A stretch of 64,000 nucleotides of DNA, taken from assembly GCA_945860375.1 (NCBI GenBank), contig CAMAQR010000007.1, positions 47,240 through 111,239 of the forward strand, in the 5' to 3' direction. Positions 11,501 through 23,500 of the stretch are shown here, in pieces. The notes below the pieces were generated by a model. It worked only from the letters and a program-made list of their open reading frames with translations, made no database searches and had not been told where the DNA came from. Origin of the DNA: Pseudorhodobacter antarcticus (GTDB lineage Bacteria > Pseudomonadota > Alphaproteobacteria > Rhodobacterales > Rhodobacteraceae). Made by a program: the position numbers and the translations under genes. The stretch's first letter is position 1. Each line of letters starts with the position of its first letter.

Positions 11501-14500
11501 AAGTCGGGGTTGTCGTTTTCGGCGGCAGGGTCGGTTGCCAAGAACAAGATCCTTGGCGGCGCCACTGCGCGCATCACCGATGCCACGGTCATACAGGGCA
11601 ATGACCTGACCGTTCTGGCGCGTGACACCTCGCAGGTAAACAGCGTGGTGCTGGCCGCTTCGGCAGCCGCAGCCATCGGTCAAACCGCCACTGCGATTTC
11701 CGTTGGCGTGGCTATCGCGCTGAACGAGGTCGAGAACTCGGTGGCAGCGTTGATCCAAGGGGTTGATGCGGTCAATCTGACCGGCAATCTGGCGGTAACG
11801 GCCACCGTGGCGCCTCCCGCTAATTTCAGCGTGAACAAGGCTGCAATCACAGCCGACCGTCTGAATGACGCGACTGAAACCGCAATGGTGGAAGTGGCAG
11901 GTTCGGTCATTGCCGACGCTGTCGACAAGGCCAGCGATGATGTGATCTTGGCCGAACTTATCACCCTGTTGAACTCGCAGTTGCCGGTCGAAACCCAAAT
12001 CCCCAACACAATCAGTGCGGGCACGATCCGGCTGAGCAAATTGCGCGATGACGAGGGCTGGATCCTGATCGACGACTCTGGGCGGGCCTTCACGCTGGAG
12101 CTTGACGGAAGTTTGCTGAAGGTATCGTCATCGACGATCAATTCGGCGGCAACCGCCGCTTCGATGGCGCTGGCATTGGGGCAGACCGGCATCGCAATCT
12201 CTGGCGCCGGTGCGATCAGCAAGAACGATGTGCGGACCTCTGCCACCGCCACAATCCGCACCAGTGATGTGACTGCGTCGGGAACGGTCAGCGTGGCCGC
12301 GCGCAACGAAAGCGCGATCAATGCCGCGGTCATTGCGGCCTCGGCTGCGGTTGGCGTGGGCAGCACGGGGGTTGGTGCCTCGCTGGGGATGGCGATCGTG
12401 CTGAACCAGATCACCGGCATTGACGCAAACAGCCCGGTTCAGGTTCTGGCCTCGATCGAAGACAGCGACGTGGCGGCGGGCGGGGCCTTGGCGGTCACCG
12501 CCACGTCGCAACAAAGCATCAACGCGCTCAGCTTTGCAGGTTCGGTCGCGATTGCAGCGGGCAGCACGGGCGTGGCTCTGGCAGGGTCGGGCGTCGGCGT
12601 CACCAATGACATCAACGTGGAAACCAGCGCCTTCATCGACGGACAGTATGCCGGAGCCTCGGGCTTGGCCATCTCGGCAGACAGCGTCGCAGTCCAGGCC
12701 AGCAATCTGTCTGTGATCAATGCTTATGGTGGCGCTGCCTCCATCGCCTTTGCCGCAGGTTCCACCGGGGTTGCCGTATCCATCGGCGCGTCGGTTGTAT
12801 TGAACGAGATCGGCGGCAAGACCTATGCTGCGATTACCGGCACGACACGCGGTGTTCTGGCTTCGGCGGGGAGCATTCTGGTTGCGGGATCGGATACATC
12901 TGTTCTGAAAAGCACGGCGCAGGCCGCTTCGATTGCCGCTGGTTTCGGGTCCACCGGCATTGCGATTTCAGGCGCGGGGGCGTTTGCCACCAATATCATC
13001 ACGGCAGCGGTCGCGTCCGAGGTTGTCGGGTCCGACATGACGGCTTCGGCAGGCGTTTCCGTGACCGCCTCATCGACCGGAAGCATCAAGGCATCGGTCA
13101 TGGCGGCATCGGCTGCGGTCGCAGCTGGATCGACCGGCATTGGCGCAAGCATTGGTGTGGCCGTCGTGCGCAACATCATCGGGTTTGGCACCATTGCCGC
13201 CAACAGCCTGACTCCGACTTTCAAGACAGCAACAGACCGGCCGACCACAATCAATATCGGGAATACCATCCACATCTCTGAAGGTGGGCGCGCGGGTCAG
13301 GTGTTTGCCTATCGTGGCACCACGGCAATCACCAAATCCGGCGGCGTTGATCTGTCGACCATGGATTATGCCAACACAGACATGTGGGAAGAAATCAGCC
13401 TGAGCCGGACTCCGGCCGGAATTTCCGCCCTGATCATGGACAGCGATATCACCGCATCCGGCGCGGTTCTGGTGTCTGCCATCAGCCAACAGCGGATTGC
13501 GGCGGCGGTTTTTGCCGGGTCGGCAGCTGTGGGCGCAGGTTCTGTCGGCATTGGTGTTTCGGGTGCGGGTGTTGGTGTCACCAACAAGATTGCCTCGTCC
13601 ATCAGCGCAATGATTGACGGCGGCACGATACAGGCACAAAGCGTTGCCGTGCTCGCCAGCGACGACAGCGTGATCAACGCGTCAGCGCAGGCGGTTTCTT
13701 TGGCGGCGGGCTTTGGCCAAACCGGCGTTGCTGTCGCCATTGGTGTGTCTATCGCCCATAACGTGGTCGACAATGATGTGCTGGCCAAGATCGACGGTGC
13801 CACTCTGACGGTGACTGGCAGCGGCACTGCGGTATCCGTGCGCGCCCTGACCGGGTTGTCGGCGCCCGAGATGACCCTGTCGCTGACTGCGGCCAATCTC
13901 GATGACGCGGCAAAGACCGACACCAATTCGGCCGGCACGGCGCTGGACTCGACCGATTTGACCGGCGACGTCGCCTTGCGCAACGCTCTCAAGACGGCGT
14001 TGACCATTGCGGGCGAATCCGTTTCCGGGGATCTGCGCGTTTCCATCGTTGAGGCGGGCAAGAAATGGGCCGTGATCGATGGCAACGGCACCCATTGGAC
14101 GCTTGAACTGGTTGGATCGACCATCCGCGCCACCCGTTCCACGATCAATGCCGCCTCGACTGCGGCTTCAGTGGCGATTGCGGGTGGCATGGTTGGCGTG
14201 GCTCTGTCCGGCGCCGGGGCGTCTGCGGTCAATGCCATCACCTCCACGGCTCAGGCCTCCATCACAGGGTCGACCCTGACAGTGACGAATGGCGCGGTCC
14301 TTGTGGATGCGCAAAGTGATGCGAAGATCAACGCATCCGTCATGGCCACAGCCCTGTCTGCCGGGTTTGGTCAAGTCGGCGTCGGAATCAGCATCGGTGC
14401 GGCCATCTCGCGCAACTTCATCGGATTTGACTCGCAAGGCGACGCGGTCGCCAATCGTGGCTCGACGATAGCAAAAGTTGAGAACAGCACGATCACTGCC

Positions 14501-17500
14501 TCCCTTGGCGGTCTGACGGTGAATGCCGCAAGTGGCCAGTCCATTCAGGCAATGGTGATCGCCGGTGCGGGCGCCGTGGCGGCGGGCCAAGTTGGCGTTG
14601 CGCTTTCGGGGGCCGGGGTTGAAGCGGAAAACCGGATCGGGTCGACGACGGCCGCGCAGATTCTGGGATCATCGACCAATATCAACGCGACCTTGGTCGA
14701 TGTTCTTGCGGCGGACACTTCCGTGATCGAGGCGATGGCGGGCGCGGTCGCGCTGAGTTTGGCCGCCGGTATGGTTGGCGTGTCAGGGGCGATTGCCGCC
14801 TCGATTGCGGTCAACAGCATCAGCAGTGCCACCAGTGCCATCGTCAGCCGCAATGCCTTGTCGGGTGCTTTGGGATCGGTGCGCGCCACATCCGGCGCGA
14901 TCCGCGTGCTGGCGGATGATGACAGCACGATCAAGGCCACAGCCGCTTCGGTTGCCTTGTCGGCCGGGTTCGGGGCTGGCGGCATCGCCGTCAGCGGGGC
15001 AGGGGCGGACAGTCAGAACGTGATCACCACCACGACGCAGGTTGTTGTGGATACCATGCGCCTACAGGCCACCACCGGCATCACGCTTGCCGCTTCCGGG
15101 GCGGCTGTCATTGAGGCGCGGGTGATTTCCGCCGCCGCCTCCATGGGAGTGGGTGCCGTTGGCGTCGGCATTTCTGTCGGTGCATCGCTGGCACATAACA
15201 GCATCGGCAATGGCATTGGCAGCGGCGTCCTTGCCTCGGTGACCAATGCCACGCTTGCGACCACCCAAGGCAGCATTGCGGTTGGGGCCGTGATGGCCTC
15301 TGGCATCGACGCCTTGGTCGAAGGCTTTGCGGTGTCGGTTGCCGGCGGGGCGGTTGGTGTCGCAGCCAGCGGGTCGGGTGCAAGTGCCGATAACACGATA
15401 GACTATGATGTCAGCGCAATCGTCACCGGCAGCACCGTGACGGCCACGGCGGGCGGCCTGAATGTGACCGCCGGGGACACCAGTTCCATAGATGCGACAG
15501 TGCGATCAGCTTCGATCGCGGGTGCTGTCGGTCTGGGTGGCGCGGTGGCGATCGCGGTGTCCTTGGCCAATGCCGCGCTGTCGAATACGATCACCGCGCG
15601 CGTGCGCAACAGCGACGTTACCGCCGGGGCGATGACCGTTTCTGCCACGGATTCTGCCACGGTGAACGTGGTTTCGTCGGCCTCCGCGATCAGCAGTTCT
15701 TTTGGCGGGGCTGCCATGTCGGGCGGTGGTGCCAATGCCACCATCGCCAATGCAAATGTGACACTGGCTGAGGTTGACGGCACCGTCTCGGACATCATTC
15801 TGACCGGGTTGGCAACGGTTTCGGCGCAATCGCTGGCCCAATTGGTGGCAGAGGTCGACGTGACCAGCATCGCAGTTGGGCTGCTTGCGCTGGCCGCAGG
15901 CGGCGGCACGGCTTCGATCAGCACTGGCGGCTCTGTTGCCGCCCGGGTTTCGGGTGTCGAGATGACCGCCGGCAGCCTGAGCGTGTCGGCGCTGAGCGGG
16001 ATTTCGCAACGGACAACCGTCTGGGGTATGACCGTGGGCGCCACCGCAGGCGTGGGTGCCAGCGTGGCGGCTGTCGCAACCAATCGCTCTGTTGCCGCCA
16101 CGGTTGGCGGCAGTTCCGGCACTTATCGGCTTGGCAGCCTGACGGTCGAAGCCGAGGCTGGCGGCATCAATGGCAGCACCATCGAAGATGTTGCGGCCTA
16201 TGCGTCTGGTGGCGGGCTTTTGCTGGGGGTGCAATCCACGTCCGCGACGGCCACGAATACCAGTCAGGTCGATGCCGGGATTGAATCCGGGGCAACGCTG
16301 ATTGTCAGCGGCAATGCCGTGATCTCGGCCAGCGGCAGCGATAAGCAGCAGATACGCTCCAAGGCCGTCGCGGGTGGCCTGATCGGCGTCGGTGCGGCCG
16401 ATGCCTCGGGCACCACCAATACCGGGGTCAGCGCCACGATCGGTGAACTCGTTCAACTGACGGCAGGCAATCTGTCCATCTGGGCCGTCGGCAGTGATGC
16501 GGTTTCCGTAGGGGTTGTCGCGGGTGCCTATGGTCTGGCCAGTGGCTCGGCGGCGACGGCGACCACTGACATCACATCGGATGTTCTTGCAGGGATCGTG
16601 GACGCGAGTGCCTCAGGCCGCAAATCAACCGTCACTGTCATCGGGACATTCGAGATTGCGGCCTCGCATCTGGCAAACCCGGATGCGGAAATCGACACCA
16701 GCGCTTATGGGGTTCTGGCGGGCTCGGGCGCTGCGGCAAGCAACACCATCGACTCGACCGTGGCGGCAGAGCTGGGCAATCATTCAGTGGTTGCGGCGGG
16801 CACTCTGGACATCAACGCGACGAACCGGCTGACGGGCTGGATTGACATCGACGGCAAGACGGGTGGCCTCGTCTCTGGGGCCAGCGCTGACACACTGACC
16901 ACCGTCCATTTTGACACCAGCGTGCGCTTTGGCACCAGCAGCGTTGTGGATACGACGGACGCTGACGGCACACTCAAGGCTGTGGTGTTCAACGCATTGG
17001 AGCAGTGGCACAAGGTCAAACTGGTCACCGGCGGCGCGCTGTCCGGGGCGGGGGCCTATGCACAGTTCGACGGCACTGATGTGCTGGGCGAAATCGTCAT
17101 CGGACAGGGCGCTGTGCTGCGGTCTGATGGCGAGATCGAGATGGAAGTGGATGGAACCACCGACATCAAGCTGCAATCTTATTCCGAGACGTTCGGGGCC
17201 GCGACTGTGGCGCTTGGCTACTCCAAGGCCGATATCACACCCACCAACCGGATCGTGTTTCTTGCCAGCGCGTTCGTGCGGGCCGCTGAAGACATGTTCA
17301 TCAGCACCGGCACTGACCGGGATCTGAACCTGCCGAACCATGCGCTGAATATGCGGGTCGATAACTTTGCGGGATCTCTGATTCCGATTTCCGATCTGGA
17401 AACCCGTGCGCTGTATGAAGCGCATAACCTGGTTCAGATTGATGCCGGGGCCATTCTGGAGGGTTATGCCAACATCGACCTGAATGCTGACGGCTTCAGC

Positions 17501-20500
17501 TTTGCCGATGTTGTCGGAGTGGCCAAAGCCACCAACTGGGCGGCCTCGATCGGCAATGCACTTGGCGGCGGCAGCGTCGGCTCGGGTGCAGGTGCGACAC
17601 GCTCTGTCATCATGGGCGATGTCGTCAACAATGGCACGATCCGCACCGGCATCAAGCGCGCTGTCGCGCTGAAGCTGGTTGTGAACTCTGCCGGCAACAC
17701 GGTGATCGACACCGCCAATTCGACCGGCGAATGGATCAACGGGGTGTTTGTCAGCGATATCGGCTTTACCGCCGGTCGGCAGACACTGCAATCGGCACAG
17801 TTCGATACGATCGCGCAATCGCGTGAAAACATTCAGACCTATTCCAGCAACGCGACTTTGGTCGCGTTCTACACGGCGCAAATCCAACGGATCGAGGCGG
17901 AACTTATTCTTCTGGGGCTGGCTGAAACCATGCCCGACGGTACCGTTGTGCCGCTGACGCCAGAGGTTGACACGGTTCAGATCGGTTACATCAAGGCCGC
18001 AGCCGGTCGGGTGCGCATATTTGCGGATCAGTTGTCCGGCAGCGGGCAGATCGACGTGCCGAAGAACGCCAGCATCACAATCACCAGCAACTCTTTTGCG
18101 CAGCTTTATTTGGGTGACATTGCGATCCCGGACACCAATGGTGGCATCTACTTCAACGGCACTGACGTTACCTTGGTGACCGAAGGCTCAACGACAGCGG
18201 AACAGGCGAAAACCTGGATCAACGCCGAAAACGTCCGCAACCGAAACTTCAACAACGACAACCTCTCAGGTATCGGCGCATCGGATTCGACCAAAACCGC
18301 GACGTTCATCATCACGAACGCCAGTGTGGATCGCACCAGTTCGACACCGCAGGTCACCATCAGCGTGGCGAACATCAACACGTTTGTGAATGGCAGCACC
18401 GGTGACATTCCCTCGCCACAGGATATCCGCGTCGTTGGCAACATCATTGCCCGCACCAGCCATGTGTCGATCACCAACCCGTCAAATGGCGGGTCGATCA
18501 CCATCATCGGTCAGATCGCAGCCTCATCCCTGAGCATCGTGTCCAAGAGCAGCGTCAACATCTCTGGCGCCTTGATGCAGCACGTCGGCGGGGATCCCTA
18601 TGGGCAGTTTCTGTCTTCTGGCATCATGGGCAATGGCTCGCGGGCGGCAACGGATGCGGCGATCACCGCGTATCTGAACATTCAGCCAACCACACCGTCG
18701 ATCATGTCAGACCGGGTCACGGTCAGCGCCGAATTCATCAACGTCAGCGGTCTGATCCAGTCCGGCAAGCCGACCTTTGCGCTGACACTTGGGGCGACCG
18801 AGCAAGCCCAGATCAACCGTGCAAAGGCAAGCGGCTCCAACTTTACCAACATTGTCGTCAGCAATACCGATTTCACCGCGAGCTATGATCGGCAAAATGA
18901 TGCGTTGATCATCAAGGCATTGCGTCCGACCGGCGGTTATATCGAATTGACCGGCAATGTCATGAATACGCAGAATGGCAAGGTGGTGGCGTATTCGGGT
19001 TATCCGCAGATTTCCATCGTCAACAACATGACCCTTGCGGGCATTGACCTGACGCTGGAAAGCATTGATGCCGATACCCGCGGCAACGGCATCATCATGC
19101 TGAATGACAAGGCGCGCAGCCTGACAACGATCTATACCAAGCAGGCCAATGGCGATGTGAAAGTCGACCGCATCGCAACAGGCTCGTCAATAACCGCGAC
19201 TTCGACTCTGACCGGCGGCGCGGCAACCTCCATAAATTACGATCCCGTCACTGGCTACCGCTATGGCTGGACCGTGGGTGTGTCCTCGCGTGTGAAGCAA
19301 ACGGCAAAGTGGTCGGAAAGCGGCTGGCTCGGGATCATCGATCTTGGCACTCAGAATATTCCTGTCGCACCGGTCACTCAGACGCTTAACGCCGAACTTG
19401 TGCCAAACTCCAACTACTTCTACCGCGACACAGGCAATAACGGCGATGCCTATATGTATTCCAGCAATACGGTCACGACGACGTCGACGGGCTGGAAACA
19501 GACGCAGTATAGCGTGAAGAAAAGCTGGTATGGCAAAAAGACCTATACCTATGAATACCAGAAGATCGACGGGCTGTTCACCTCGCACCTTCACAGCATC
19601 GAGGCTGATCGCCCGATTGGCATCAGCTTTTTGCACAACACTGCAGGCAATATTTCCATCAACGCAGGCAGTGCGGATATCGTCATCAAGGGGAAGCTGA
19701 CCAACCTGACTGGCATCACGACACTGATCACAACCGGCACGATCAGCACCACAGCCACGATGGGCGGCGAAAGCCTGGCCAGTGTGGGCGGCAAAACCGT
19801 CAACCTGACCGCTGGAACCGGAATCGGCACAGTGCTGGCACCGCTGCAGATCGATTTGGCGGATGCAGTTTCGCCTACCATCCTGAACGCGTCCAGCGGT
19901 GGCAACATCTATCTCGCGGAAGTGGACGGCGTTCTGAACGTTGGCATCATCACCGCGGTGCGCAACGCAGGCACGGCGCAGGAATCCCGCGGGCTGGTCT
20001 CGCTCAGCGCTGCGGGTGCTATTCTTGGCACCTCCTCCAGTCTGGTTTCCGGCGGGGCAATCGTGCTGGATTCAACTGCAGGGGCAATTGGTGCTTCGGC
20101 CACCCTGCTGCGAATTGATACCGGAACTGGTGTGGCGCATACACTGACAGGGACCGCCGCAAGTGGCATTTACGCCGAGGAAATCTCGGGCGATTTGCGG
20201 GTGTATGAGCTGCAAACACCGGGTCAGACCGTGTCGCTGCGCATCGGCTCCGGCAGTCTGATGGATGGCAACAACAACGCTGTGGTCGACACACGCGCGG
20301 TCGCGGAATTGCTGGCCACGGTCTGGACCGATCTGCAACTGACCGCCGAAACCGGCGCAGGCGACAAGGTGCAAGAGGCCAAAGACAGCCTTTCCGCAGC
20401 CAAAACACGGGAATACAAGACCTATTGGTCCTGGCGACTGTTGCAGGGCGACAACTTTGCGACCGTCATCGCCGACAGCCAGCAGATCATGGTGCTGAAC

Positions 20501-23500
20501 GCCGAAGAAGAAGCGGCGCTGACGCAATTTTATGCCGAGGCGTCCTTGCCTGTCGGCACGACCTGGGCTTCGGCAACGGACAGTCAAAAAGCCGATGCAC
20601 TGGTGGCGGCGGGGCTGCAGGTCACGACACTGAAAGTGTCGCGCACCGAGCAATTGCGGACGCTTCATGTGGATTACGGCAGTGCCACGCCAGCGTATGA
20701 CGCCACCTATGTTGCGCCGCTGAACGCTGCTGAAATTTCCAGTATTGAGGCCTCCATCAAGATATGGACGCCGGATGAGCTGATCTTTGGCTTCAGCGTC
20801 GGGTTGTTGCAGCCCGTGACCGACACCTCGACCACCATCGAGGATGCCAACATCATCGCGGGCAATCTGATCCTTTCGGTCCGCGACAACATCGGCACGA
20901 CCGGGGGGCAGGTTCTGATCAACATGACCGCCACCCTGACCGACGATGAACGCGTGCTGCTGGCCGCTGCCGAACGCAAGGATGTGAATTTCCTGACCAG
21001 TGACCGCGTTGCGGCCACGGTGAATTTTGTGACCGGCAGCAATGTCATGCGCCGTACCGACGGCGGCACTTGGGGCGCCGCATTCAAGATCGGTGACTAC
21101 ATCCAGATCGAAGGCAAGACAGCCAATGCGACGGGTGAAGGGTCTTTCTACAGAATCCTGTCGATCAGCGGTGCCGACATGGTGTTTGAAACAACCGGCA
21201 AAGTGCTGTCCACACTGGAGTTTGCACAGTCCGTCACTGTTTCGGTCGTCGCGCTCAATCCGCTTGGCGACATCTTCAATGCCAGCGTGAATATTTCGGG
21301 CAAGACCATCACACGGTATGATGGTGGCACGTTCTCGGGACTGACGATTGGCGACAAGATCATCTTGTCGAATATCTCCGCCGGGGTCGTCGGCGTTGCA
21401 GGCGAAAAACGCCCGTCGCTGAATGTGAATTCACCGGCAACAGCCTATACGATCACCGCGATCAGCGGGGGCACCATCACGGTGGCCGAGAATCTGCTTG
21501 CGGAAAGTGGGATCGGGATCACGATCAACGAAAAGGTCGATATCAAATACGTCCAGATCCAGTTGCGCGAAGACTTCGACGTCACGCTGACCAGCGGAGT
21601 CACATCGACATCGGGCGGCGACACGTTCCTCGGCTCGGAATCTGATATACGGTTGAATGTTCTCAGCGTCGGCGACTCTGCGCGGATCAAGACTTCGGGG
21701 TCGATCTTCACGATTGCGGCGGATGGCGCGGCCACGATCACTGCCGTGAACGATCTGGTGCTGGAAGCCGGACAGGGCCAGATCGGCACCAGCGCAAAAC
21801 GGGTTTGGGTCAACCAGACCGATGCGATTGCCAACATCACGGTGCGGGCGCAGGGCGATATCTGGCTGGGCGAAACCGTGGGCGACATGCGGATTGCGAC
21901 GATCTATTCGCAATCGGGCGATGTTGATATCTGGGCGAGCGCCGGGTCCGTCGTGGATGCGATGAATGCCGATTTTGTCAATATCGAAGCGAATGATATC
22001 CGGATGCGGGCATCGGGCTCCATCGGTTCGGCCAGCAACGCCTTCAACATCGAGGCGCGCGGCGATGGCCACGCTGCGGGCAATGGCTGGGTGACGGCTT
22101 TTGCCGGCGTGAATGTCGTGCTGAAAGAAGCCTTTGGTGACATGTGGATACGCAACATCTATGCGGGCGGCGATGTCACGCTGGTGGCCGCTGTTTCGAT
22201 GTTCGACGCGGTTGATGTGACCACCCCGTCAAGCCCGACGAGCGGCGACAATGCCATCACAACCTCAAACCCCGGCACGGATATCACCGGTAACAACATC
22301 ACGCTGACCGCGCTTCTCGGGTTCATTGGCGCGGCAGGCAACGAGCTTGATCTGAACATGTCCGCCAGTGGTGTCGGCGTTCTGAACGCGACCGGCGCCG
22401 AGCACATCTATCTGATCGAAACAACCGGCGATCTGTCTTTGGGACTGGTCACGGTTACGTCTGATGCGACCGCCTTCCTGACTGCGCTCACAGGCAGCAT
22501 CCTGAACGCCGCAATTCTGGGGGCGTCCAACATCACGGGTGGCAAGGCCTATCTGGTTGCCCGGGACAACATCGGTCGCGTTGACAAGGCCATGTACTCG
22601 ACCGTTGCAATGGTACAGGGGCGCTCCACGCTGGGCAGCACCTACATCGCCAACATCGGTGATCTGACGATCGCAACCATTGTTGCGTCTGATGATGCGC
22701 TTGGCATGTATTCTGGTGGGGATGCGATTGTGACGGCGCGCAGCCCAATCACGGTGGCCTCGAATGTATCCGTGGTCGGAAACATCGTTTACACCGCCAC
22801 CGAAAGCAGCGCAGACAACCGCGACAATATCACGATCAACACCGGAATCAGCGTGACCTCGACGGGCAGCATCACGCTGAATGCCGGTGACAATCTGACG
22901 GTTGCATCAGGTGCGGTGGTTTCGGCTGCGACGGATCTGATCATCAACACCGACCATGGCGATCTGGATGCTTTGGGCGGCAACGTGACCCTCGCGGGAA
23001 CGCTCAGGGCGGTTTCGGGCGAAACCCGCATCACCACCAGCGCAGGTCAGGCAGACACCATATCCCTGACTGGCACCTTCACCAGCGGCGGTGATTTCTC
23101 GCTGTTGACCGGAGGCGGCAACGATACGGTAACCTATTCCGGCACACTGACGGCAAAAAATGCGCGCCTGATGACGGGTAGTGGCTCTGACACAGTGACG
23201 ATGCAGGGCTCTATCTCAGCCACGGCAAGCGATGCCACAGCAGGCGATGTGCAGTTCGATCTTGGCACTGACAGCGACGCGCTGGATCAACTGACCATCA
23301 GCGGCACCGTTGCCGCTTCGCGCGACCTGCTGATTCACAAACTGGCCGAAAGCGCTAACACCGGGTTGGCTATAATCACCGTCAACGCCAGCGGCTCCTT
23401 GACGGCCGGGCGAAATATGGAAGTGAGCACTGGAGGCGGGGCCGATACCCTGCAGGTCTTCGGCGCCTTGCGAGCCACGACCGGCAATATCACCCTTAAT

